Source: Neoceratodus forsteri (lineage: Eukaryota > Chordata > Ceratodontiformes > Ceratodontidae). Taken from it: a stretch of 64,000 nucleotides of DNA. Position 1 is the stretch's first letter; each line of letters starts with the position of its first letter. Shown one piece after another: positions 20,460-29,837 of this stretch. A model generated the notes under the pieces. The model worked only from the letters and a program-made list of their open reading frames with translations. It had not been told where the DNA came from and did no database searches. Location of the stretch: contig CM057456.1 in the NCBI GenBank assembly GCA_016271365.2, positions 887,092,001 to 887,156,000 of the forward strand, read 5' to 3'. The position numbers and the translations under genes are program-made.

Positions 20460-22164
20460 CCCTTCTTGAAGCATTCCACTGTGGTACATGCCACCACTTC
20501 AGCTGGTAGTGTGTTCCACTTTGCCACCACCCTCTCCGTAAAGAAATGCCTCCTCACCTCCCTCCTGAATCTACCCCCCCTCCAATCTCATGTCATGGCC
20601 CCTAGTGTCTCTCCCACCCTCCTCCTGAATAGACCCTCTGAGTCCATTTTGATTATCCCTTTCATGTATTTGAAGGTCTCAATCATATCCCCCCTTCCCT
20701 CCTCTCCTCCAGTGTGTACATGTTTAACTCTCTTAGTCTGACCTCATATGACAATTTCCCAGGCCCTGATTCATCTTCATTGCCCTACACTGCACAACCT
20801 CCAGCAGCCTAATGTCCCTTTGTAGGTACAGGCGCCAGTACTGCACGCAGTATTTCAGGTGGGGTCTAACCAATGATCTGTACAACGGTAGAATAACCTC
20901 TCTTCTTCTCGAGGTAATTCCCCTTGCAATGCACCCCAGCATTTTGTTGGCCATTGCCACTGCCTTTCTGCATTGTGCGGAATTGTTCATTGCTCCCATG
21001 ATGAGCACCCCCAGATCCTTCTCTTCTTCTGTTACCTCCAGCTGCACTCCCCCCAGATGGTAGCTTCTCCTCAGATTTTTTGTTCCAAAGTACAGCACCT
21101 TGCATTTTTCTGCGCTGAACCCCAGCTGCCATCTGTCAGACCATGCCTCCAGCCTTGCCAGATCCTCCTGTAGCCCTGCCACCCACCTGGTCATCCACCA
21201 CCGCTCCCGTCTTGGTGTCATCTGCAAATAGGTTGATTTTGCTGCTGATGCCCTCCGAAATGTCTGCAGTAGATATGCCAAACAGCACTGGTCCTGAAAC
21301 CGAACCCTGTGGAACACCACTTGTCACAGGCTTAGGTGATGAGTATTCCCCACCTACCACCACCCTCTGCTGCCTATCTTTTAGCCAGTTCTCCACCCAC
21401 CCCACCTGATTTGCTCCCGCACCTGTGCCCTGTAGATTGATTCCAAGTCTCCCATGTGGTACTGAAGTCTAGGTACAGGACATCCACTGCATGGCCCCTG
21501 TCAATTTAGCTAGTCACCCAGTCATAGTATTCCACCAGGTTGGTCTGGCATGATCTGCCCTTGATGAAGCCATGCTGCCTCCCATTCACCTCCAGTAGTA
21601 CCACTAGCCTATCCTTTAGGATGGTGTCCATTAGCTTTCCCACTATGGACGTTAGACTTACTGGCCTATAGTTCCCAGTTCGTCCTTGGGTCCACTTCAG
21701 TGGAGGGGAACCACGTGAGCCAGTCTGCAGTCCTGTGTTATGCATCCTGTGTCTAGAGATGAATTAAATAAGTCTGCCAAGGGTCCTGCCAGGATCTCTG
21801 CCAGCTCATTCAGCACTCTTGCATGTACTCCATCCGGTCTCGGAGCCTTGTCTACCCTCAATCCCCCTAACCCCTCCAGCAACCTCCACACTGTGATTTC
21901 TCCATCTGTCATGTCCCCATCTGTTTCTATCCTCCTTCCTACTATGAGTAGCGCCCCTTCCTTTTCTTTCATAAAGACTGAACAGAAGTAGCCGTTGAGC
22001 ACTTCTGCCTTTTCACCCCCTTCATCTACCCATCCCCCCTTCTTAATTCTTACAATTTGGTCCTTACAGTTTCTTTTCTCCCTGATGTACCTAAAGAAGT
22101 CTTTCTTCCTTTTATGCCCCACCAGCTGAGTCTTTGCTGCCACAGCCCTCACTCCCCTGGTCAC
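20460..22164 (-). pseudogene. CR1 element E reverse transcriptase
   Basis: Minus-strand landmarks are GHKRKKDFFRYIREK, LNGYFCSVFMKEKE, RVDKAPRPDGVHARVLNEL, NYRPVSLTSIVGKLMD, QHGFIKGRSCQTNLVEYYDW, TSGVPQGSVSGPVLFG, NLFADDTKTGAVVDD (catalytic FADD intact), WQLGFSAEKCKVLYFG, EEKDLGVLIMGAMNNSAQCR and YCVQYWRLYLQRDIRLLEVV. Frameshifts occur near 21135, 21410-21500 and 21700. The C-terminal block with a FFTER-like motif is at about 20530-20580. Confidence 0.87.
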
Positions 22165-22399
22165 TTCCTTTGCTTCTTTCAGATATTCCTCCCTATTGTC
22201 CTCCCTCCTTCCCCAATTTTCTTTATCTCTTGTAAGCTGTCCTTTTCTTCCTAACCCTGTCTAGCACCCCCTTTTCTTATCCAGCTGGGTTTCTTCCCCC
22301 TAGCCTTCTTAGTCTGGGCCTGCTGCAAGTTTCTGTTGCCTCCACTGTCCCTTGTCTTATCAGTTCCCACCTTTGCTGTGTGTACATACCTGGTTAAAT

Positions 22400-23083
22400 T
22401 TTGCACAGGAACCCCTGTACCACTTCCCTCATCATCTTAAAGTTGGCATTCCTGAAATCCAGCACCCTTTTGCCAGATACCATCCTCTCTTTAGCCATGT
22501 GTAACTGGAACCATACTGTCTGGTGGTCACTCCTCCCCAGTGGTTCCTTCACCCTCACATCCTCACCCTCTCCCCGTTCATCAGTATGAGGTCAAGGGTG
22601 TTCCTTTCCCTAGTTGGTTCCTTGACGAACTGTACTAGAAAGCTTTCCTGGAGGGCATCCAGCATTACCTACTCCCTTCTGCTCTTCGTGGTAGGTGTGT
22701 CCTACTCCACCCCTGGTAGGTTGAAGTCCCCTACTATCACCACCACCCCCTCCCACAGTTCCTCCTGATCTGTTCTGCCAGTACCCTGTCCATCCCTTCA
22801 GTCTGAGAGGGTGGCCTGTACACCACCCCCAGTCTTAGTGATCTATTTTTGGGATCCTGTAGTTGCACCCACAGTGCTTCTGTATCTCTCTTGTCTCCCT
22901 CATCCCCTACACACTTTAATCCCTCCTGTACATACAGCACCACCCCCCCTTCCCATTTTCCCTATCCTTCTGGTGTAATCTGTACCCCAGAACTGTTATG
23001 TCCCAGTCATGGATTTGGGTGGCCCATGTCTCGGTCATAGCTGCCAAGTCCACGCCCCCCCTCCTCCAAGACAGCCTGTAGTT
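22400..23083 (-). pseudogene. CR1 element E endonuclease
   Basis: The minus strand reads RRGGVDLAAMTETWA (catalytic Glu), IHDWDITVLGYRLH, GGVVLYVQEGLKCVGDEGDK, RLGVVYRPPSQTEGMD and a frameshifted VVVIVGDFNLPGVE near 22730. A GSDHQ-like region (NLILMNGERVRV, EEPLGRSDHQT) lies near 22590-22500. The 5' end lacks the NARSL block. Confidence 0.8.
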
Positions 23084-23780
23084 TATTTATTTATTTATTA
23101 GAATTTCAGATGTATACCTTTGAGCCAATGGCTGTTTTACAAAGGTTCCACATCAGTATACAAAGATTGGGAGTACAAATTGTGTAGGATAAGCAGGAAA
23201 TCAGTTGGAATACAAAATTCAATACGGGGTAGACATGAACAAGCTGGAAGCTACAGGTAGTATAATTAACAGTTAGATCAACAATACCAAGCATATGTTT
23301 AGGAATGATAAGTCATAGCAAACAATATTTACATGATTGTAATGCAGCCAGAAGGCATTGTCAAAGGGAAAGGGGGAGTGGAAATTGAGTAGCCACATGC
23401 TAGGAACGGAGGTTAAGAGAGAATGGGTAAGAGAGAAAGGGTATTGGACCAGGACTAGGGAGGTAGGCAGGCTAAAGAGGGGGTTGGGGGGCTAGCTTGG
23501 GTGGGGATAGTACAGAGGTGGAGAAAAAAAGGGGCAACTGGCAAGGGAATTAAGAGAAACAGTCACAGATGGCCCTGAACACAAGTGTTTGATGTAGCTT
23601 GTGTTTGAATGAGCAGAGGGTGTCTAAGTTGATGAGTTCACTGCCCATGGAGTTAAACATCTTAGGGGCTCTACCTGCAAAAGACCGCTGGCCTTGGGAG
23701 GTGCGACAGCAGGGGGCAGATAACCCCCTTTTGCCCCAGACTCCTAGCATTAACTATTACCACCCTCCAGCCCTTGTCTC
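23084..23780 (-). mobile_element. L2-like LINE 3' end
   Basis: The tail of aaataaataaataaac lies at 23084-23101 on the minus strand. The C-terminal coding at 23550-23750 reads RTSQGQRSFAGRAPKMFNS, then MGSELINLDTLCSFKHKLHQ. This matches the end of L2-group ORF2 (GQRSFxxRAPxLWNSLP...FKxxLK). Its 5' end joins the next Vingi-like piece at about 23845. Confidence 0.78.
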
Positions 23781-24445
23781 TTCCCTCCCCCCCACCTCTC
23801 TCCCCTAATGTCTTCTCCCTTAGTAGTTGCCTTCCTCCTTACCTTGCTATCATGGGGGGCAAGCCCATAGCATCATATGTTTTGAAATATCAAGGTATAG
23901 AAAAAAAAGTTGTGAAAAAATGCATATATCATGGGTTGGAGTCTTCACTGAATCTGAAGTGGGCAAGACATATTTCAAATATTAGTAAGAAATTAAATAC
24001 TCTCTAGTAGGATTGTTTAGATTTAATAGGTGGTTCAGAGGAAATGCTATTGATGCGGCAACTAAAGCTGTGAATGACAAATGTTTGTCAAAAATGATGT
24101 GAGGGCTGGAGATTTGGGGACTAGAAAATCAAGATGTTTTTAATAAGAAAATGGGACATTATTGGAAACGACTATTAATTTATCAATGAGGATCCCAGGG
24201 AGTGCTGCTAGAGTGCAAGTAGGTCATTCCCCAGTAGAGTACATGCATGAACAAAGGTATTTTCATACTGGTTAAGATTACAAATAATGAATGCAAAAAG
24301 GCTGCTCAAAATAGCATACAGGGGATGCTGGACATGAAATATAGGAGTACAAATTCAGGATGGTTAGTGGGTCTAGAAACAATACTATCAGAAGTAGAAT
24401 TAAATAATTTATCTCTTTTAAAAAAGGAATTGTAAGCAGAAAAGA

Positions 24446-24565
24446 TTATAGGAGGGTAGTATTTTCAAAACTGGATGGAATATGGAAATCTAAAGATCTA
24501 AGTGGTTATAGGAGGATAGTATTTTCAAAACTGGATGAAATATGGAAATGTAAATATCTGAGTAG
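24446..24565 (+). repeat. 60-bp tandem duplication in the Vingi-like C-terminus
   Basis: Two nearly identical 60-base units (24446-24505 and 24506-24565) both start ttataggagg and contain agtattttcaaaactggatg. They differ at a handful of bases. Sixty bases is an exact multiple of three. Confidence 0.9.
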
Positions 24566-24902
24566 TGTGGCTAATTCTAAATTTAGTCCCTGGTTAGAGA
24601 AGTTGAACAGGAGTCACATGCTTGAACTATATTTACTTGATATGTTAGATCCTCAGTTAAGAATGGTATTTATGAAATTTAGGTTTCAGACTTTCAATTC
24701 TAATCTTCTTAAAGCACATTATGAAGGGAAGTCCCATGTATACGAGGCCACTTTAATGATAGCTGCTTTACACACCATACAGTCTGCTCAACATACTCTT
24801 TATTAAATGCTATCCACAGTATATGTAGTGCACCACACCATCTAGTGGCACATTGGAGCAACTGCACCCAGTGTTATTTCACTGTTAGCCTGTTATCAGA
24901 AC

Positions 24903-26640
24903 ATGTATTTATTTATTGAAATGTTTCACCAGGAAGGCACACTGAGCAACAAGTTGCTCATCTCCCGGTGCAACCTGAGGGGTAGGGGTACATTAGGAAT
25001 GAGACATTAAACATTCAAGTTATAAGGTCAACATTAACATACAGTTGTAAGGTAGCTGTTACAAACAGTGTTACAACAGTGTTGCACATGATAGGTAAAA
25101 ACAGTGGACAATAATAAGTGATTGGTTAATAAGTAACAAGTGCTTATGTGAACGTAAAGGGGGAAAAGAGAGGCAGTGGTGAGGTGTGTGGGGAGGGGGA
25201 AGAGTTGTGTCCCTGGAGACCACTTCAGGATGTGAGGATCCTGTTCTGCACTGACCAGAGAGAAGGGGGTAAGGGAGTGTCCCAGACAGACTCTTTCAGG
25301 ATGGTGGGGGAAGGGAGTAGATGAGAGATACAAGCCTCTTTGGGGGGTGGGGGGGCCCATGGAGACCATTCAGGGCCCCTTATATTCTGTAAGAGATCAA
25401 GGAAGACCAGTAAGGGGGAGCAATTTGGGGAAAGGGTAGGAGAGCTAGGAATTGGGGTGGGTGTGCATACGGTAAATGAAGGTGATGGTAGAGGGGAGGG
25501 GTTTGTCCAGGACTTAGAGGAGGAAGTTAGGGAGGGACATGGCAGGAGCAGCTAGGAGCAAGGTAATTATTGAGGGCAGAGCTGATGGAGTAGGCAGAGG
25601 ATGAGTAGTAGACCTGAGGGGGGAGGGAATTCCAGATTTTTGGGAGGCGGTGAGAGTAACTGGATTGGCCGATTTGGGTGGATCTTCAGGAGTAGGGAGT
25701 ATTGTTGTGTCTTGAGATTTGGGTGGGTGGGTTCAGAGATTAGTTGGGAGAGGTTTAGGGCTCCGATTTCATTTTTAGTTTTGGTAGTTTTAGGTGACAA
25801 CCAATTTATATTGAAGTCACCTAGGATGAATAGTTCACCAGAGCGAGCAAGGGAAGTGATAGAGGTTAGGAGATCTCGCGTGACTAAAGGATGGACATTT
25901 GGGCGGCAGTATATGCCAGCTACGAAGACTGGGAGAGTGAAGGGGATGGGTCACATGGATAGCTAGCACATCATGGGTCTCAGGATTGGAGGATGAATAG
26001 ATGATGGAATATTGAATGGAGGCTTGGACATAAATGGCAACACCATCACCCCTGCCAGCATGGTCTTGCCTTACTAGTGAGTAGCCAGGAATGGAGACTG
26101 AGTTGGTCAGAGATAGTGCTCTTTAGCCAAGTTTCTGAGATGATTAGAATGTCTGGTTTTAGAGTGCACACCATTGTCTGAATCTGGTCTATTTTTTGCA
26201 ACAAGCTGCGGGTATTTGGATGTAGGATCTTTAAGCTCTTTGGGAGGGCTGAGAGACGAGAGTGGGGGGAGGTAGTAGAGGAGGAAGCACCAGAGGAGCT
26301 AGGGGCCTGGGTTGGGGTGGATATCCCTAGCAGAAAGCAAGAGGAGAGCGGGTATGAGAAAGTGGAGCTTAGGGGATTTTGAAGGGGCTACTGAGAAGGT
26401 TGGGAGTTTTGAGGAGAAGGGAGTGAATGAGTGAGGTAGAAGAAGGTGCACAACCGCAATGAAAGGGGATATCATTATCAAAGCTGCATGAGAAATAGTG
26501 GTAGAGTGAAACCATATTTCAGATGGGGTGGATGGAGTGACAGGATGGATGTGGGTAGAGGACTGCAGATAGTAACTGATGGGGTTGGGAGAGTTTTTAG
26601 GAATAGATGGGTAGTGAGCAAGTACATCTCCCTTTTTTGT
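24903..26640 (-). mobile_element. L2-type LINE with 2A-like motif, internally deleted
   Basis: Sense reads from right to left. The N-terminus has LHFLIPALLLLSARDIHPNPGP (motif at 26302-26328), the L2-style leader ending in a 2A-like box. The endonuclease follows: ILIISETWL-like near 26130, ILGDFNINWLSPKT near 25810 and LNLSQLISEPTHPN at 25700-25760. It then passes into a 3' UTR (25030-25560) and an L2 tail at 24903-24960 (ttgcaccgggagatgagcaa on the minus strand, then aaataaataaat). All of the RT is missing. Confidence 0.8.
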
Positions 26641-26829
26641 TTGGATAAACTGTGCATCATAAGTAACTAACTAAATTTAGTTATCCATTAGTACTGTACA
26701 ACAATATATATTTTCCCTATGTATACGACTGTGATTCAGTAAATTTAATTGTCTTAACACATAACATAAATTTAAAGAATATGTTGGTATTATAGTTACC
26801 ATTCTTCAATCAGTCTTTTAGGTATTTTA

Positions 26830-27800
26830 ATGAGTCTTCCACTGCTCCATCTCTGGCGCTGACAGGTAGGGGTATGCCCTCATTGTTCTCTGCCTTTATT
26901 TCCTGAGGCATTTTTGATTAGTCTTATCCTGGGACTGTTTTCTCTATATTGGGTTCATCTCCGATCAGTTACTGCACAGGGTACCTGATGGAATGTCCCC
27001 GGTACTTTAAACAAATGTCTACAGTTATGTCTCAGTACTTGTCCCTGGTCTGCCAGAACCTTTTATGACCATGGAGTTGTCTCTCCTTGCCTTTGGTACC
27101 CATACCCCTTTGCCTCAAATTCTCACTACATGATGCTCAGTCAGTGGGTGTAGATGTTCAGTTCCCCTATCACAGCAGCTTTTCTGTCTGGTATCTTTCT
27201 CACCCATATTCTGTATCTTGTCTGACAAGAAAAGTGCATCAGGCATTCTCATTTTCAGCTTGTTGTTCATTAAGAATTCTACTGGTGAGCAACCACTTTC
27301 TAGTAGTGCTGATCTGTAGGCCAATAAAGCTAAATAAGGATCTTCCTTACTTTCCATTGCCTTCTTGTAAAGTCTTCTGACAATTTGCACCCCTTTCTCA
27401 GCCTGTCTATTGGACTGAGATTAGTGAGGACTGGAGGTCTTGAGCATGAATACATACTGTTTCACAAACTGTTCAAAGTTGTAGCTACTAAACTGTGGAC
27501 CACTATCTGAAATCAGGGTAGATGGTATACCATGTCTTGCAAAAACTGATGTGGCGTGCATTTTAATTTGTTTTGCAGAAATCTCTGGCAGTTAGGCTAC
27601 CTCTGGGTAATTGGATAATAGACAGTAATCAGGAGGTAATTTTTCCCTTGCAGTCGAAACAAATCTGTTCCTACTTTCTGCCACAGCACTGTTGGTTTGT
27701 TATGAGGAAACAGGGGTTCTTTTGGCTGGGTTTAGCTGTGCTTTTGGCATGTCTCACAGATTTTTACCAACTCCTCTCTATGCTTGTTCATGTTTGGCCA
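26830..27800 (-). pseudogene. Gypsy integrase core and C-terminus
   Basis: HWPNMNKHREELVKICETCQ is the zinc-binding region. QPKEPLFPHNKPTVLW and VGTDLF follow. The first catalytic Asp segment reads KNYLLITVYY, where VDYY is usual, so it looks lost. IPSTLISDSGPQFSSYNFEQ (second Asp) and SNRQAEKGVQIVRRLYKKA (Glu) are present. Then LALLAYRSALLESGCSPVEFL and a C-terminus near 26850-26960 follow. Stops and frameshifts occur at about 27420 and 27560. Confidence 0.85.
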
Positions 27801-28245
27801 ATGCATAGTAATAATAATAATAATCTTTATTTTGTATAGCGCCTTTCAAATTATCAAGGCGCTTCACTGTAAAATCAAGGAGCAGTAATAAAATCAGCAA
27901 AAACAATAATAAAGTAAATACAAACTAACAGGTCCCACTATACCATACCAGAAAAGGCATGGCACCACAGAAAAAAGTCTTTAATGCCTGTTTAAAACCC
28001 CCCACAGTTGCGTACTCCTGAAGCTGACAGGGTAGAGAATTCCAGAGGGAAGGGGCTGCATAGCTAAATGCACGGGCCATGGAAGATTTTAAAGACACCC
28101 TCGGAATCTCCAGCAACCCCTCATCAGCCAAACAGAGCTGTTGCTCAGGGCAGTAAAGTACAAGAAGTTCTTTCAAGTAGTAAAGGCCAAGTCCGAGTAG
28201 GGCTTTATAAGTCAGCAAACTGACTTTGACATCATATCCCTTACA
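27801..28245 (-). mobile_element. Rex1/L2-group LINE 3' end inserted in gypsy integrase
   Basis: Codes LTYKALLGLGLYYLKELL, IPRVSLKSSMARAFSYAAPS and LWNSLPCQLQEYATVGGFKQ on the minus strand. These are the last C-terminal blocks of a Rex1/L2-group ORF2. The 3' end has a gcgcctttgataatttg-type block and a run of att/taa units at 27808-27828. It splits the integrase zinc region (HEGHLGIGKRKRC, then HWPNMN). Confidence 0.8.
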
Positions 28246-28814
28246 CACCTTTTCCTTTTCCCTATACCCAAATGTCCCTCATGCACCAAGTGAGTCATCT
28301 GCAACCACAGAAAGACAGGCATTACAATTTTCTGTCCTTTAAATAATATTCCATTAACTACAGTGAGTTCTCCAAGAAAATGTGAATTAGATGGACAAAC
28401 AGTGTTAGGCTTCACTTCCTGAATGCTGCTAATTATTTGTCACAAGGTCTTATCTTTTCCTGTTTCTATGGCAATAAGTTTACATTTTCTTCAGAAACAG
28501 AGAGGTTTGTTAAACTAAACTCTGTGTGAATTTCCACATTGCATTCCATCATACTGCTAATTGGACTTTGTAGAAATGCTCTAGAAAGAGCATCTGCAAC
28601 CACTAAATGCTTTCCAGCTGTATACACAAAAGTCATGTCATATTTTTGAAGTTTTCGCATAAACCTCTGAACTCGTGGTGGTGCATCACCCAGGCTGTTT
28701 AGTGAAATGACAGTAAGTGGCTTGTGATCTGTCTCTAGTAATATTCACAATCCATAAATGTATTCATGAAATTTCTCACATCTGAATACTGGCTCTACCA
28801 TGCCGTTTGACATC
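28246..28814 (-). pseudogene. Gypsy RNase H end and integrase start
   Basis: ETDHKPLTVISLNSLGDAPP and RFMRKLQKYDMTFVYTAGKH, then ADALSRAFLQSPI, are the RNase H end and the connection. PSNSHFLGELTVVNGILFKG and HLVHEGHLGIGKRKRC start the integrase. The RNase H block reads in one frame, while the connection has a shift near 28450. Confidence 0.85.
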
Positions 28815-29112
28815 CTTTATATCCGGCTGGCATCTACGCGACAAGGAATCATGTACGACCGCAAAGTTATGGTCTACATGATTCCTGTGTGTCTCCTGAT
28901 CCTGTTTTTATAGGGGTCTCTTCCACCCCCCCCCATCTTTAGGATTCTCAACTCCAGTCAGAGTTGATTCAGGGCAGGGGTACGGGACCGGGAGACAGCA
29001 TGCCCCTGTGTTGGACACACCAACACAGCAACCTGTCGGCAAAGTGTCGATTTTGCCAACAGGTGTGTATTTCGCTGTGTTGGTGTTGCCGTAAGGGTGG
29101 TATACCCTGAAG
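28815..29112. repeat. About 300-bp insertion with two hairpins in gypsy RNase H
   Basis: This stretch interrupts the RNase H frame (AEKCYGQNE on the right, CEKFHEYIYG on the left). It contains a stem of 16-17 bases at 28844-28886 (aggaatcatgta... paired with ...tacatgattcct, 10-base loop). A second stem at 29017-29086 pairs acaccaacacagc with gctgtgttggtgt, with a further inner pairing. I recognise no coding and no known family. Confidence 0.6.
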
Positions 29113-29837
29113 GCTGCTCTCAAGGTCTCATTCTGACCATAGCACTTTTCTGCTCACGTCATGGAGCATGATGCCTAAGCTACAGGCTTCCATTTCCCTT
29201 GGTGCTTCTGTAGTAAAACTGCAGCCTAGCCCATCTTTACAGACAACCGTGGAGACCTTTATTTTCTCAGCTGGATCATAAAAACACAGTAGAGGTTCCT
29301 TAGTCAGAATGTCTTTTAAGTTGTTCCACTCCACTGTGTGTGTTCATTGTTTCACTGCCATTTATTTTTTGCTTCTAAGAGGCATCTTAAAGCTGCAGTT
29401 TTGGCTGTCAAATTTGTACAAACTTGCCCAGATAGTCTGTTAGACCCATACATCTCTGCAGATCCATTTTATTGTTTGGGTTAGGCATTTCTTTTACCAT
29501 TCTTACTTTATTCGGATCAGGCTGTATCCCATCTGGTGAGAGTTTATATCCTAGGTATGGCAGTTCTTGTATCCCCATTTGGCATTTTTCATAGTTCAGT
29601 TTCAACCCTGTTTGTCGTGCCTGTTGCAGAACTTTTGTCAGTCTCCAATCATGCTCTAGTTGTGTTCTTCTGTTATTCAGAAATACACCTACTCCTTCCA
29701 TACCTTCAAATAACTATTGCACTGTATGGTGGGATACTTCTGGGGCTGAACACATGTCAAAGGACATGCGGAGGAAGCAATGTCTGCCAAATGGTGGGTT
29801 ACCATTAAATGTGCACAACTTTGTGATTTCCTCATCC
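29113..29837 (-). pseudogene. Gypsy RT end and RNase H start
   Basis: FLNNRRTQLEHDWRLTKVLQ, TGLKLNYEKCQMGIQELPYL, GYKLSPDGIQPDPNKVR and LQRCMGLTDYLGKFV give the RT palm end and thumb. LTKEPLLCFYDPAEKIKVST and KDGLGCSFTTEAPRE start the RNase H. The YVDD box should lie at about 29700, where the text reads degraded. The right edge is the junction with the nested LINE. Confidence 0.85.

Larger units (their letters stand above)
20311..23083 (-). mobile_element. CR1-type LINE (element E), 5'-truncated
   Basis: The 3' end at 20311 shows the CR1 octamer-like terminus (CATATGTTCATGTGTTC on the minus strand). Leftward sense runs RT C-terminus (20460-21135), palm (21136-21405), fingers (21500-22164) and endonuclease (22400-23083). 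The 5' end is cut at 23083, where an L2-like tail begins. The subfamily is the same as the plus-strand element at 556-2996. Confidence 0.88.
14900..24900 (+). mobile_element. Vingi/Jockey-group-like LINE, split by nested insertions
   Basis: Pieces in order on the plus strand are 14900-15311, 15648-15790, 16136-16310, 20144-20310 and about 23845-24900. Together they read as one RT. LNRIPAEVYKVAEELW and RFIPTSWGG come first, then an SYRLISL-like block, QADFRTGHSTCDYCSVLRHF, KVDQGLSQIIKHLYRETW, KRVKQGCMLTQRLHNL, LAYMDDIVLL and LKVNFAKTKVIQFGQR. SSLNLKWARHISNISKKLN and a long C-terminal domain follow. The clade name is uncertain; the shape KxVKQGC...YINDL is Ingi/Vingi or Jockey-like and not CR1 or L2. 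YADD reads YMDD. Confidence 0.72.
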
